From Gallaecimonas kandeliae (lineage in GTDB: Bacteria; Pseudomonadota; Gammaproteobacteria; Enterobacterales; Gallaecimonadaceae), in assembly GCF_030450055.1 (NCBI RefSeq), contig NZ_CP118480.1:3161501-3225500 (forward strand): DNA of 64,000 nucleotides. The letters are read 5' to 3'. The stretch's first letter is position 1; every line of letters starts with the position of its first letter. Below are positions 8,145 to 17,054 of this stretch, one piece after another. The position numbers were made by a program, and so were the translations under genes. The notes beneath the pieces are model-generated. The model was not told the origin of the DNA. It was given only the letters and a program-made list of their open reading frames with translations, and ran no database searches.

Positions 8145-9158
8145 TCAGGCCGAGGCGCGCATCAAATCACTATAGTGGCGCTCGGCCACGTCGGTGTGGG
8201 AGCGCAAGCGTCCCTTGAGGACGTTCTCCCCCACCTCATAAAACAAGGGGTTGGCCGGGTCGCTCTCCGGCCCCCTGGCCTGGGCGGCCAGGCGTTCGGG
8301 CAAGGCCAGCAGCGGCACGCGGCTGTCCAGCCTGGCAGCCATGAAGAAGGCGCAGGAGTAACGCTCCACGCCTCCCTGGGGGCTCACCACCCGGTGCAAT
8401 GTGGCCCGCAGGTAACCGTTGGAGGCCAGCTCCAGCAGCTCACCGATGTTGACCACGAAGGCCCCTTCGATGGGCTCGGCGCTCACCCAGCCCTCTTCGG
8501 TCTGCACCTCCAGGCCGGACTGGCCGTCCTGCATCACCAATGTCAGGTAACCGGGGTCCTTGTGGGCCCCTACCCCCTGGCGACTGGCCTGGCCTTCCTG
8601 GCCGGGATAGCGGATCAGCTTCATGTGCCGGTAAGGGCCGCCGTCGATGTTTTCGGCAAAGACAGCCGGGTCCTGTTCCAGGGCCTCGGCAAAGGCCTTG
8701 AGCAAGGTGACAGTAATGTCACTCAAGCTGTCCTGCCAGGCCAGCAGGGTTCCCTGCATCTGCGGCAAGGCCGCCGGCCACTGGTTGGGCCCGTAAAGGC
8801 GCTGCCAGGGTGCATGCAATTCACCGGGGACCAAGGCTTTTTCCTCGGCCATGATATCAAATTGCTCGCGCATGTCGGGTTTACCGCGGGTGATTTCCCC
8901 TTTCATGCGGGTGTAACCACGAAAATGCGGCGAATTAGCCATCTGGACTTCCAGCTTTTCTTTTTCCGGCAAGGCGAAAAAGGTTTTAGCCAATGCCAGT
9001 ATGGCTTTTTGTTTTTCCAGCCCCAAGCCATGGCCGGTCAGGTAAAAGAAACCGACGTCGCGGGCAGCGGTACGCAGGTCCTTGAGGAAGGCCTGGCGCC
9101 GCTCGGGGCCGGCATGCAGGTCGCGCAAATCGAGGACAGGCAGGGCAGGCTTTTTCAT
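8145..9158 (-). CDS. 2-oxoglutarate/Fe(II)-dependent oxygenase, isopenicillin N synthase-like
   Basis: About 337 aa from ATG 9158 (GGAGG 5 bases upstream; the adjacent ATG at 9161 and longer starts are possible). The N-terminal DIOX_N region contains VGFFYLTGHG. The Fe(II) ligands are H199 and D201 (GAHKDPGYLTL) and H255 (ATLHRVVSP). R266 (ERYSCAFF) fits the 2-oxoglutarate-binding arginine. A soluble cytosolic oxidase; the substrate cannot be read from sequence. It precedes the trans-sulfuration enzyme by 17 bases, which suggests an amino-acid or sulfur-compound substrate, but that is inference from context. Confidence 0.85.
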   Translation of the reverse strand: MKKPALPVLDLRDLHAGPERRQAFLKDLRTAARDVGFFYLTGHGLGLEKQKAILALAKTFFALPEKEKLEVQMANSPHFRGYTRMKGEITRGKPDMREQFDIMAEEKALVPGELHAPWQRLYGPNQWPAALPQMQGTLLAWQDSLSDITVTLLKAFAEALEQDPAVFAENIDGGPYRHMKLIRYPGQEGQASRQGVGAHKDPGYLTLVMQDGQSGLEVQTEEGWVSAEPIEGAFVVNIGELLELASNGYLRATLHRVVSPQGGVERYSCAFFMAARLDSRVPLLALPERLAAQARGPESDPANPLFYEVGENVLKGRLRSHTDVAERHYSDLMRASA

Positions 9159-9427
9159 CATTGCCTCCATCTGGGCCAAAAACAAAAAGGGCTGAAAACG
9201 AAATTGCCGCCGATCCTAGGCCGCTCAACTTCTGACCGGAAAGAATCAATTCTTATGAGCTAGAGGGAAAAAGGATATGAGGATGTCGGGATATCTTTCC
9301 TTTTAAACGTATGGCCGTCCAAATTAAAAAAACTGGCTTTTCCCGCTCCACCACCCAAAAAGCCCCAGGCCCTTCTCCTTTTTCACAAGCCGCTGCCAGG
9401 GCTGGAAAATTTTTCTTGCGCCATCCG
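9159..9427. other. Intergenic stretch between oxygenase and blaI-like genes
   Basis: With the operator segment that follows, 318 bases without a gene between divergent units. It contains A/T-rich patches suited to promoters on both sides. I see no RNA gene or convincing ORF. Confidence 0.5.
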
Positions 9428-9465
9428 ATTACATCTGTAATTACTATGTCTATTACAACTGTAAT
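9428..9465 (+). promoter_or_regulatory. Two BlaI/MecI-type operators
   Basis: Two nearly identical 14-bp palindromes, ATTACATCTGTAAT (9428-9441) and ATTACAACTGTAAT (9452-9465), 24 bases apart. Both contain the TACA-N2-TGTA core recognised by BlaI/MecI repressors. The second ends 11 bases before the repressor start codon, implying autoregulation of the unit. Confidence 0.8.
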
Positions 9466-9476
9466 CGAGGAACGAG

Positions 9477-9854
9477 ATGCAGAACGTCAGCAACGCCGAG
9501 TTCGAGGTCCTGGAAGCGCTCTGGGCCGCCGGGGAGCCGGTGCCCGCCAGCACAGTGGTGGAGCACCTCAACCAGCAAAAGCCCTGGCACGAGAAGACGG
9601 TCAAGACACTGCTCAACCGCCTGGTGAACAAGGGTTGCGTGGGTTTCGAGAAAGACCAGCGCCGCTACCTCTACCAGCCGCTGCTGGACAGGGACAGCTA
9701 CGTGCGCACCGAGAGCAAGGGCCTGCTGGACAAGCTGTTCGGCGGCCGCCTCAGTCCATTGGTGGCGGGCTTTGCCAAGGACAAGGCCCTGAGCCGTGAG
9801 GACATCGACGCCCTCAAGCGGCTGATCGACAACTGGGAGCAGGACCATGACTGA
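9477..9854 (+). CDS. BlaI/MecI-family transcriptional repressor
   Basis: 125 aa winged-helix protein. NAEFEVLEALWAAGEP begins the DNA-binding domain, and WHEKTVKTLLNRLVNKG is the recognition helix typical of BlaI/MecI/CopY. The C-terminal part is the dimerisation and cleavage region. Two perfect operator palindromes lie immediately upstream. The stop overlaps the start of the M56 peptidase gene by 8 bases, so the two are translationally coupled. In the family, an activated M56 membrane peptidase relieves repression by cleaving the repressor. No beta-lactamase gene is in the window. Confidence 0.9.
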   Translation: MQNVSNAEFEVLEALWAAGEPVPASTVVEHLNQQKPWHEKTVKTLLNRLVNKGCVGFEKDQRRYLYQPLLDRDSYVRTESKGLLDKLFGGRLSPLVAGFAKDKALSREDIDALKRLIDNWEQDHD

Positions 9855-11055
9855 CTGGTTGCTGGCCCAAAGCCTGCCCCTGAGCCTGGTGCTGGCCGTC
9901 CTGCTGCTGGCGGGCCCGGTCCTGCAGCGGCTGAGCGGGGCCATCACCGCCTACCGGCTCTGGTTGCTGGCGCCCGCCACTTTGGTGCTCGGGCAAGTAG
10001 CCGGCCTCTGGCCCCATCTTCCCAAGGCCCCGCTGCAGCACTACCTGATCACCGGCAGCCACGCCCTGGCCGCGGCCATGCCGCCGGATTCACCCCTGCC
10101 CTGGCTCTGGGCCCTGGGCGCCAGTGCCCTGCTGGCCTTCGGCCTGGTGAACCACTGGCGCTTTGGCCGCCGCTTCCACAGCAGGCCCTGGCAGGGCAGG
10201 CTCGGCCAGGCCGAGGGCCTGACAGTGCTGAGCTGCGAGGGTATATCCAGCCCCTTGCTGAGCGGGCCCCTGCCGACCCGGCTGCTGCTGCCGGCCGACT
10301 TCGAGCGCCGCTACAGCCACGAACAACAGCAACTGGTGCTGCGCCACGAGCTCTGCCACTGGCGGCGCGGCGACCTCTGGTGGAACCTGCTGGCCCTCGG
10401 CCTGCTGCTGGCCTTCTGGTTCAACCCCCTTTGCTGGCTGGCCTACCGGCGCTACCGCCGGGATCAAGAGCTGGCCTGCGATCAGGCCGTACTGGCCCAG
10501 GAGGGCAAAAGCACGCGCATCGCCTACGGCAAGGCGCTGATCCAGAGCCTGGAAGGCCCCCAATACCAGGGCCCCACTTTGCTCAACTACATCGATAAGG
10601 AAAGCATGATGGAAAGACTGACCCAACTGCAGAAAAGTCCCCTGGTTCCCCGCTGGCGCGCCCTGGCCGCCACCGCCCTGGGCCTGGCCCTGGCAAGCGG
10701 CGTCGCCCTGGCCGGCCAGGACAACGGCAAAACCGGCGCCGACGGCCCCAGCCCCATCTACAGGGCCAACCCCCGCTATCCGGTCAAGGCCGTGGCGGAT
10801 GGGACCACCGGCTACGTGGTAGTGAGCCTCGACATCACTCCCCTGGGCACTGTCGCCAACCCCAGGGTGGTCAAATCCGAGCCGGCCGGGGTCTTCGACA
10901 AGGAAGCCCTCAAGGCCATCAGCCAGTGGCGTTACCAGCCCAGCGCCAAGGGCAGCAAGGACGTGCAACTGCAGATGAACTTCGCCCTGGACGATGGCGC
11001 CGCGCCCAAATCCCATGTCAAAGCCGACCAGGAAAGGATCGACGTCGGCGCCTGA
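9847..11055 (+). CDS. M56 (BlaR1-like) membrane metallopeptidase with TonB C-terminal domain
   Basis: 402 aa. Hydrophobic segments occur at ~5-25, 37-55, 85-105 and 180-200, with a further one near 270-285. The zinc site is HELCH (H167, H171) with the third ligand in RRDQELACDQ (~E208), the M56 arrangement. Residues ~298-385 form a TonB C-terminal-like domain (NPRYPVKAVADGTTGYVVV ... ISQWRYQPS) that would face the periplasm. Classical BlaR1 has a penicillin-binding sensor there instead, so the input signal differs. It overlaps the BlaI-like repressor gene by 8 bases and is followed by a lipoprotein gene. The regulated targets outside this unit are unknown. Confidence 0.88.
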   Translation: MTDWLLAQSLPLSLVLAVLLLAGPVLQRLSGAITAYRLWLLAPATLVLGQVAGLWPHLPKAPLQHYLITGSHALAAAMPPDSPLPWLWALGASALLAFGLVNHWRFGRRFHSRPWQGRLGQAEGLTVLSCEGISSPLLSGPLPTRLLLPADFERRYSHEQQQLVLRHELCHWRRGDLWWNLLALGLLLAFWFNPLCWLAYRRYRRDQELACDQAVLAQEGKSTRIAYGKALIQSLEGPQYQGPTLLNYIDKESMMERLTQLQKSPLVPRWRALAATALGLALASGVALAGQDNGKTGADGPSPIYRANPRYPVKAVADGTTGYVVVSLDITPLGTVANPRVVKSEPAGVFDKEALKAISQWRYQPSAKGSKDVQLQMNFALDDGAAPKSHVKADQERIDVGA

Positions 11056-11118
11056 GCCATCAAGGCAGCGCCCCGGCGCTGCCCCTCTCTCTCCCAGATG
11101 CTGTTGGAGTTCACAAGG

Positions 11119-11841
11119 ATGATGAAAAAGGCACTGCCCCTGGCCTCGCTGCTGCTCCTCGGCGCCTGCGCAAACAAGAGCCAGGTACTGGTCTACCCCC
11201 TGGCCACCTCCGAGAGCTACCTGCAGCAGAGCCTCGCCGCCCTCCGCCAGGACGGCTTCAAAGCCCAGGTCCGACAGGGCACAGCTCCCTCCGACCTCGA
11301 CAGCACGGCCCTGGTCTACGGCCCAGGTGAGGCCAGCCGCCAAGATGCCGTCAGGCTGCAAGCCCTGCTCCAGCACCTTGGCCAGCAGCAGGTCCAGCTT
11401 ATCCCGCAGCGGCTCGACAACTACCTATTCACCCCCGGTCATCTCGGCCTTTATCTCTTCGAGCCGGGCAGGACCCTGGACAGAAGCCAAGCCGCCTTGG
11501 GCACCACCGACGGCAGCAACCAGTACCACAACGAAGGTTGCGGCAGGGGCGACATGACGCTGATCCTGAACGACAACGGCCGCTACCGCTTTGTCCGCGA
11601 GAGCTGGGACGAGCAGAAAGGGGATTACGTGGAGGAACAGGCCGACGGCGACTGGCAACAGGAGGCTGACAAGCTCAGCCTGTCCAGCCAGGAAGGCAGT
11701 GCCATTTTCGTGATGCGCCATGAGCTGGTAAGCGAAGGCGGCAGCCGCTTCCACCTCGTCCGCCTGCAGCGCCAAGGCGGCTCTTCACAGGCCCTCTTCG
11801 ACGGCTGCTCCCTGGTCATGCGCCTGCGAATGGGTGGTTAG
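11119..11841 (+). CDS. Hypothetical lipoprotein of the BlaI/M56 unit
   Basis: 240 aa from ATG 11119 (GGAG 9 bases upstream; the second ATG at 11122 is nearly as good). Lipoprotein signal MMKKALPLASLLLLGAC, with the lipid-anchor Cys at ~17. The N-terminal half resembles a small alpha/beta periplasmic domain (VLVYPLATSESYLQQ...). The C-terminal half is a beta-rich region with two cysteines (NEGCGRGDM, FDGCSLVM). I do not recognise a named family. It lies 63 bases after the M56 gene on the same strand with no terminator between, so co-regulation by the BlaI-type repressor is likely. Confidence 0.65.
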   Translation: MMKKALPLASLLLLGACANKSQVLVYPLATSESYLQQSLAALRQDGFKAQVRQGTAPSDLDSTALVYGPGEASRQDAVRLQALLQHLGQQQVQLIPQRLDNYLFTPGHLGLYLFEPGRTLDRSQAALGTTDGSNQYHNEGCGRGDMTLILNDNGRYRFVRESWDEQKGDYVEEQADGDWQQEADKLSLSSQEGSAIFVMRHELVSEGGSRFHLVRLQRQGGSSQALFDGCSLVMRLRMGG

Positions 11842-11961
11842 GCCTGGGCGGCGCTGCCATTTGCCTGTCGCCGCCATCGCAAATCCCTGACCCCCGGTAG
11901 CCACTTCGAGCCGTCCTCCTTCTCCAAGCCCTTGTTCTTCAAGCTCCTCTTCGGACTAACC

Positions 11962-11998
11962 ATCGCTTTTACCTATTTCATCTATAGGTTTTTACAAT
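11962..11998 (+). promoter_or_regulatory. OxyR-type binding site upstream of ahpC
   Basis: Central CTAT-N7-ATAG at 11973-11987 is exact. The outer quarter sites, at the spacing of the OxyR consensus (four tetramers with 7-base gaps), are ATCG (11962-11965) and CAAT (11995-11998), each 3 of 4 matches. Three of the four internal T/A positions of the consensus also fit. It lies 75 bases before the ahpC start, where activation by oxidised OxyR is expected. Confidence 0.7.
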
Positions 11999-12072
11999 TT
12001 TATTCGATTGAAAAAGCCGCTTAGGATGACAGCCGTCTTAAGGGAAAACCCATTAACCATCGAGGAGACAGC

Positions 12073-12639
12073 ATGTCCATTTCCATCAACAGCGAAATCA
12101 AGCCCTTCAAAGCCACCGCCTTCAAAGACGGTAACTTCGTGGAGATCACCGAAGCCGACGTCAAAGGCAAGTGGGCCGTTTTCTTCTTCTACCCGGCCGA
12201 CTTTACCTTCGTCTGCCCCACAGAGCTGGGCGATCTTGCTGATCACTACGCCGAACTGCGCGATCTGGGCGTCGAAGTCTTCTCCGTGTCCACCGACACC
12301 CACTTCACCCACAAGGCCTGGCACGACAGCTCCGACACCATCGGCAAGATCGCCTACTACATGGTCGGCGACCAGACCGGCACCATCACCAACAACTTCG
12401 GCGTGATGCGTGAAGGCCAGGGCCTGGCCGACCGCGCCACCTTCGTCCTCGACCCCCAGGGTGTGGTACAGGCCGTCGAACTCACCGCCGAAGGCATAGG
12501 CCGCGACGCCTCCGACCTGCTGCGCAAGTTAAAAGCCGCCCAGTACGTCGCCGCCCACCCCGGTGAAGTCTGCCCCGCCAAGTGGAAGGAAGGCGAAGCC
12601 ACCCTGGCCCCCTCCCTGGACCTGGTCGGCAAGATCTAA
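12073..12639 (+). CDS. ahpC: Alkyl hydroperoxide reductase peroxiredoxin AhpC
   Basis: 188 aa, the usual length. Peroxidatic Cys48 is in TFVCPTEL and resolving Cys167 in GEVCPAKW, so this is a typical 2-Cys peroxiredoxin of the AhpC/Prx1 class forming intersubunit disulfides. It reduces H2O2, organic hydroperoxides and peroxynitrite in the cytosol, and AhpF re-reduces it. Start ATG 12073 follows CGAGGAGA. An OxyR-type site lies upstream and ahpF is downstream behind a terminator, an arrangement that gives more AhpC than AhpF transcript. Confidence 0.97.
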   Translation: MSISINSEIKPFKATAFKDGNFVEITEADVKGKWAVFFFYPADFTFVCPTELGDLADHYAELRDLGVEVFSVSTDTHFTHKAWHDSSDTIGKIAYYMVGDQTGTITNNFGVMREGQGLADRATFVLDPQGVVQAVELTAEGIGRDASDLLRKLKAAQYVAAHPGEVCPAKWKEGEATLAPSLDLVGKI

Positions 12640-12656
12640 GACCCGGCTTTAAACAC

Positions 12657-12702
12657 AACCCGGCTCGCCTCGGCCTTGGCCTGGCGGCGGGCCGGGTTTT
12701 TT
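12657..12702 (+). terminator. Terminator/attenuator between ahpC and ahpF
   Basis: AACCCGGC ... GCCGGGTT stem enclosing a GC-rich inner region, followed by six Ts. It would reduce read-through from ahpC into ahpF. Confidence 0.75.
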
Positions 12703-12730
12703 ACACCCCGAATTTAGCGAAGGACAAGCC

Positions 12731-14281
12731 ATGTTAGACGCCACTCTGAAACAGCAACTGGACAGCTACCTGCAGCACATCAAGCAGCCGATCGAACTGA
12801 GCTTGTCCGCCGACAACAGCCCCAAGGCCGAGGAACTGCGCGCCCTGGCGGTCGAACTGGCCGCCATGAGCGGCAATATCAGCCTTATCGAGGCCCAGGC
12901 GCACCGCAGCCCCAGCCTCGGCATTGCCCCTTCAGGGGAGGCCCCCAGGGTCAGCTTTGCCGGCATTCCCTTGGGCCACGAATTCAGCTCCCTGGTGCTG
13001 GCCCTGCTGCAGGCCGGCGGCCACCCGTCCAAGGCCGACCCCAAGCTGCTGGACCAGATCCGTAACCTCGAAGGGGAATACCACTTCGAGACCTTCATCT
13101 CCCTGTCCTGCCACAACTGCCCGGATGTGGTGCAGGCCCTGAACCTGATGGCGACCCTCAACCCCAATATCCGCCATGAGATGATCGACGGCGCCCTCTT
13201 CCAGGACGAGGTGAATGAGCGCCAGGTGATGGCGGTGCCCGCCGTCTACCTTAACGGCGAGCACTTCGGCCAGGGCCGCATGACCCTGGAAGAGATCCTG
13301 GCCAAGGTCGACACCGGGGCCGCCGAGCGCCAGGCCAAGGCCCTGGCCGATAGCGCCCCCTTCGACGTGCTGGTGCTGGGCGGAGGCCCGGCCGGCGCCG
13401 CCGCCGCCATCTACGCCGCCCGCAAGGGGATCCGCACCGGCCTGGTGGCCGAGCGCTTTGGCGGCCAGGTGATGGACACAGTCGGCATCGAGAACTTCAT
13501 CTCAGTGCCTTACACCGAAGGCCCCAAACTGGCCGCCGGCCTGGAACAGCACCTCAAGCAGTATGGTGTGGAGCTGATCACCGGCCAGCGCGCCGCCGCC
13601 GTGCGCCGCGGTGAGGGCATAGAGCTGGAGCTGCAAAGCGGCGCCAGCCTCAAGAGCCGCAGCCTGATCCTCGCCACCGGCGCCCGCTGGCGCGAACTGG
13701 GGGTACCGGGCGAGGCCCAGTACAGAACCAAAGGCGTGGCCTACTGCCCCCACTGCGACGGCCCCTTCTTCAAGGGCAAGAAAGTGGCGGTGATCGGCGG
13801 CGGCAACTCCGGCATCGAAGCGGCCATCGACTTGGCCGGCATCGTAGGCCATGTGACTGTGCTGGAATTCGCCGACACCCTGAGGGCCGACCAGGTGCTG
13901 GTCAACAAGGCCAAGTCCCTGGCCAACGTCGACATCATCACCAACGCCCAAACCACTGAAGTGCTGGGCGACGGCAGCAAGGTCACGGGTCTTGCCTACC
14001 GGGACCGCATCAGCGGTGAGGCCAAAGTGCTCGAGCTGGCCGGCATCTTCGTGCAGATAGGATTGGTGCCCAACACCGACTTCCTGCGAGGCAGCGAAGT
14101 GGAGCTGAACCGCATGGGCGAGGTGATCATCGACACCAGGGGCGCCACCTCCATGCCGGGGGTCTTCGCCGCCGGCGACGCCACGACAGTGCCCTACAAG
14201 CAGATCGTCATCGCCATGGGGGCCGGGGCCACGGCGGCGCTCAGCGCCTTCGACCACCTCATCCGCAGCGACGCCGCTTAA
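12731..14281 (+). CDS. ahpF: Alkyl hydroperoxide reductase subunit F (NADH:AhpC reductase)
   Basis: 516 aa, full length. The N-terminal tandem thioredoxin-fold domain has the redox pair C127-HN-C130 (SCHNCPDV). The C-terminal thioredoxin-reductase-like part has FAD-binding [10 protein letters not shown] (~218), the redox pair C339-PH-C342 (YCPHCDGP), NAD-binding GGGNSG, and the terminal FAD motif GVFAAGDAT. It transfers electrons from NADH through FAD and the two disulfides to AhpC. Directly downstream of ahpC; expression is probably by read-through plus any local promoter. Confidence 0.97.
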   Translation: MLDATLKQQLDSYLQHIKQPIELSLSADNSPKAEELRALAVELAAMSGNISLIEAQAHRSPSLGIAPSGEAPRVSFAGIPLGHEFSSLVLALLQAGGHPSKADPKLLDQIRNLEGEYHFETFISLSCHNCPDVVQALNLMATLNPNIRHEMIDGALFQDEVNERQVMAVPAVYLNGEHFGQGRMTLEEILAKVDTGAAERQAKALADSAPFDVLVLGGGPAGAAAAIYAARKGIRTGLVAERFGGQVMDTVGIENFISVPYTEGPKLAAGLEQHLKQYGVELITGQRAAAVRRGEGIELELQSGASLKSRSLILATGARWRELGVPGEAQYRTKGVAYCPHCDGPFFKGKKVAVIGGGNSGIEAAIDLAGIVGHVTVLEFADTLRADQVLVNKAKSLANVDIITNAQTTEVLGDGSKVTGLAYRDRISGEAKVLELAGIFVQIGLVPNTDFLRGSEVELNRMGEVIIDTRGATSMPGVFAAGDATTVPYKQIVIAMGAGATAALSAFDHLIRSDAA

Positions 14282-14287
14282 AGCAAG

Positions 14288-14313
14288 AAGGCAGCCTGAT
14301 GGCTGCCTTTTTT
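14288..14313 (+). terminator. Terminator after ahpF
   Basis: AAGGCAGCC-TGAT-GGCTGCCTT hairpin followed by Ts, 7 bases after the ahpF stop. Confidence 0.85.
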
Positions 14314-14364
14314 CATGGCGCTGCCTTGTTATACTGCCGCCATCCTTTCCCCTGCCGTGTCGCC

Positions 14365-15456
14365 ATGTCTCCCTTAGAGCGTTACCAAGCGCAGCTCCAG
14401 GCCCCCAATTTCGCCGCCGATCCCGCCCAGCAGCAGGCGGCGCTGGCCCTGGATGCCCTCCATTCGCAGCTGCTGGCAGGCGCCAGGCCCAAAGGCCTTT
14501 ACCTCTGGGGGGACGTGGGCCGCGGCAAGACCATGTTGATGGATCTGTTCCACGCCGCCCTGCCGGAGGGCCAGAAGCGGCGGATGCACTTCCACCGTTT
14601 CATGGCCTGGGTCCATGAGGAGCTGAGGAGCGAGAGCGGCCACGCCGAGCCCCTGCGCCTCATCGCCCGGCGCCTGGCCAAGGGCTGCAAGGTGCTCTGC
14701 TTCGACGAGTTCTTCGTCAGCGACATCGGTGACGCCATGATCCTGGCCCGCCTCTTCGAGGCCCTGTTCGACGAAGGCCTGGTGCTGGTGGCCACCTCCA
14801 ACATCCCCATAGGCCGCCTCTACGAAAACGGCCTGCAGCGGGATCGCTTCCTGCCCGGCATAGCACTCTTGCTGGCCCACTGCGAGGAGCTGCACCTGGA
14901 CGGCGGCGAGGACCACAGGCTGCGCCACCTGCGCTTTCAAAAGACCTGCTTCCTGCCCGGCGAGGCGGACTTCAAGGAGTTGTTCCAGCGCCTGGAACCC
15001 GGTGCGGCAAGCCAGGATCCCCTCGGCGTCTGTGGCCGGCCCATCCCGGTTATCCGCGCCGGGCGGCAGGCGGCCTGGTTCGACTTCGAGGCCCTCTGTG
15101 GCGGGCCCCGCTCGGCGCTGGATTACATCGAGCTGGCGGGGCGCTTTCGCACCCTGCTGGTGACGGGGGTGCCGCTGCTGGGAGGCGAGGCCAAGGAGTG
15201 GATCAAGGCCCGCGGCACCGAAGACGGAGTGGAGGCCATCGCCACCGGCGAGCGGCAAGTCCGTTACGCCGTGGGGGACGATCCGGCCCGGCGCTTCATC
15301 GCCCTGGTGGACGAGCTCTACGACCAGCAGGTCGCCCTCTACCTGGAGGCGGCGGCCCCGCCCGCCGAGCTCTACCTGGGCGGCGCCCTCACCTTCGAAT
15401 ACCGCCGCACCCAGAGCCGCCTCACCGAGATGCAGTCAGCCGAATACCTCGGCTGA
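14365..15456 (+). CDS. zapE: Cell division protein ZapE (AFG1-like ATPase)
   Basis: 363 aa from ATG 14365. The open frame extends further upstream, but the protein resemblance begins at MSPLERYQAQL. P-loop GDVGRGKT (49-56), Walker B VLCFDEFF, and sensor-like VATSNIPIGRLYENGLQR follow; the C-terminus FEYRRTQSRLTEMQSAEYL is diagnostic for the AFG1/ZapE family. Known role: an ATPase that associates with FtsZ at the division septum, especially under stress; the mitochondrial homologue aids protein quality control. Single gene, convergent with the sulfotransferase, their stops 2 bases apart. Confidence 0.92.
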   Translation: MSPLERYQAQLQAPNFAADPAQQQAALALDALHSQLLAGARPKGLYLWGDVGRGKTMLMDLFHAALPEGQKRRMHFHRFMAWVHEELRSESGHAEPLRLIARRLAKGCKVLCFDEFFVSDIGDAMILARLFEALFDEGLVLVATSNIPIGRLYENGLQRDRFLPGIALLLAHCEELHLDGGEDHRLRHLRFQKTCFLPGEADFKELFQRLEPGAASQDPLGVCGRPIPVIRAGRQAAWFDFEALCGGPRSALDYIELAGRFRTLLVTGVPLLGGEAKEWIKARGTEDGVEAIATGERQVRYAVGDDPARRFIALVDELYDQQVALYLEAAAPPAELYLGGALTFEYRRTQSRLTEMQSAEYLG

Positions 15457-15458
15457 GC

Positions 15459-16991
15459 TCAGAGGGCAAAGCCCTGGCCGGCGGCCCAAGGCCCCAGCCA
15501 AGGCTGGTAGTGGCGCCACTCGTCTATCCCCTTCCGGTGTATGCCCTGGCGCACCTGGGCGGCGCTGGCCGTGGCCACCCCCCGAGCGCTGTCGGTGGAC
15601 AAGGGCCCGGCCAGGGGCGCCAAGCCCAACCAGTCGAAGATCCCCGCCATCTGCGCTTCGGGCGCCGCCACCAATGCCTCGTAATCGACCGTCATCATCC
15701 GCGCCGGTGCCCGGGGCTGCCAGTGGCCGGCCAGGGTTTCCTGGGCTCGGTAATAATGGGCGGCGCTGTCCAGGCTCTTGCCAAGGGCGATGGGAAAAGT
15801 CAGGAAACGGCGGTAGTTGGCCCAGCAGGCGGCGACGGGGGCGCGGCGGATATAGAGGATGCGGGCGTCCGGCCAGTGCTGGAGTATGGGCCCGAGGAAA
15901 AGGCCGTTGAAGGGCAGCTTGTCGGTCAAGAAACGCCGGCCCTGGGGCAGGTGGCCGCCGAGCTGGGCATAGCGGCGGGCCAGGCGCTCGCCGTCGAGGC
16001 TCGGCAGCCTTGCCAGCAACTCCTGGTCCAGGCCGTCCTCGCTGCGCACCCCGGCCAGCTCCTGCAAGGCCCGCGGCAGGGCCAGCTGTTCACCCCCCAA
16101 GGCGATGTCCGGGTGGTTGCCCAGCAGCTGCTCCAGCAAGGTCGAGCCGGCCCTGGGCAGGCCGACGATAAAGAGCGGCGCCGGCCGCCCCGCCACCGCC
16201 GCCAGTGCTTGAGGTGCCTGCCCCTGGCAGAGCTGCGTTACCGCCTGGTCCAGCCGCGGCTCGTCATAGCGAAGGCCCGGGGCCAGCAGCTCCCTGGCCT
16301 GGGTCAAGACGACGAAAGCCCGCTCAAACTGGCCGAGATCGTCCAAGGCCTTGGCCAGGGCTATGCCCGCCAGGCCCCTGTCCTGCCCCTCAAGCTTTTC
16401 CCAGAGCCCTTCCAGGGCCGTCAACTCGGGGCAGCCTTCGCTGAATTTGAGGATCTGGCCCCTGGCCCAGTGGGCCAGGACAGAGCTAGGCGCCAGGGCT
16501 ATGGCCCGGCCGTAGGCGGCCAGGGCTCCTTGCCTGTCCCCCAGGAAGTTGCAGGCCGCCCCCAGGTGCTGCCAGCCCCTGGGTTCCGCTGGCGCCAGTT
16601 GGGTGACCCGCTCGAAGCAGGCCCGGGCGAGATCGTGCCGCTCCAGGCGGCTGGCTACATTGCCCAGGGTGTCCCAGTCCTGGGCCCGGCCGCCGGCCAG
16701 CCCCAGGGTTGCCGCCAGCACCTTGAGGGCCGGCGCCATCTGCCCCGCCTCGAACAGGAAACGCAGGAACTGGGCCCTGTAGTCCAGGCGGCCCGGCGCC
16801 AGGCTGATGGCCTGCTGCAAGGCCGGGGCGGCCTGGGGCAGCAGGCCCTGCTGCCAGAGGGCCAGGCCCAGCAGGAAATGGCCCTCGGCCTGGCCGGCGT
16901 CAGCGGCGACCAGGGCGCGGGCGGCCTTTTCCAGGGCGGGCCAGTCCTCGGCCTTGAGGGCCTGTTCGGCAAGATGAAGTGGCTGGGGCAT
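15459..16991 (-). CDS. TPR-repeat sulfotransferase family protein
   Basis: 510 aa from ATG 16991 (the frame is open 13 codons further). Residues ~1-250 are tetratricopeptide-like helical repeats (e.g. GWQHLGAACNFLGDRQGALA). Residues ~275-500 form a sulfotransferase-like P-loop domain with the PAPS-binding motif FIVGLPRAGSTLLEQLLG, LTDKLPFN, and a later motif ILYIRRAPVAACWANYRRF. The substrate is unknown. It lies downstream of a TonB-dependent receptor on the same strand, with a terminator between. This receptor/TPR-sulfotransferase neighbourhood recurs in Alteromonadales and sphingomonads, but no joint function is established there. Confidence 0.82.
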   Translation of the reverse strand: MPQPLHLAEQALKAEDWPALEKAARALVAADAGQAEGHFLLGLALWQQGLLPQAAPALQQAISLAPGRLDYRAQFLRFLFEAGQMAPALKVLAATLGLAGGRAQDWDTLGNVASRLERHDLARACFERVTQLAPAEPRGWQHLGAACNFLGDRQGALAAYGRAIALAPSSVLAHWARGQILKFSEGCPELTALEGLWEKLEGQDRGLAGIALAKALDDLGQFERAFVVLTQARELLAPGLRYDEPRLDQAVTQLCQGQAPQALAAVAGRPAPLFIVGLPRAGSTLLEQLLGNHPDIALGGEQLALPRALQELAGVRSEDGLDQELLARLPSLDGERLARRYAQLGGHLPQGRRFLTDKLPFNGLFLGPILQHWPDARILYIRRAPVAACWANYRRFLTFPIALGKSLDSAAHYYRAQETLAGHWQPRAPARMMTVDYEALVAAPEAQMAGIFDWLGLAPLAGPLSTDSARGVATASAAQVRQGIHRKGIDEWRHYQPWLGPWAAGQGFAL

Positions 16992-17026
16992 CACTAAAGC
17001 TCGTTCTGGGGCATGGACAGAGAGTA

Positions 17027-17050
17027 ACAAAAGGCCCCTTGCGGGGCCTT
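17027..17050 (-). terminator. Terminator after TonB-dependent receptor
   Basis: On the minus strand AAGGCCCC-GCAA-GGGGCCTT followed by TTGTT, just after the receptor stop. Confidence 0.75.
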
Positions 17051-17054
17051 GGGA

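Noticed and set aside
15198-16997. 599-aa plus-strand open frame
   Set aside because: Starts inside zapE and is antisense to the TPR-sulfotransferase; low-complexity Gly/Pro/Gln composition.
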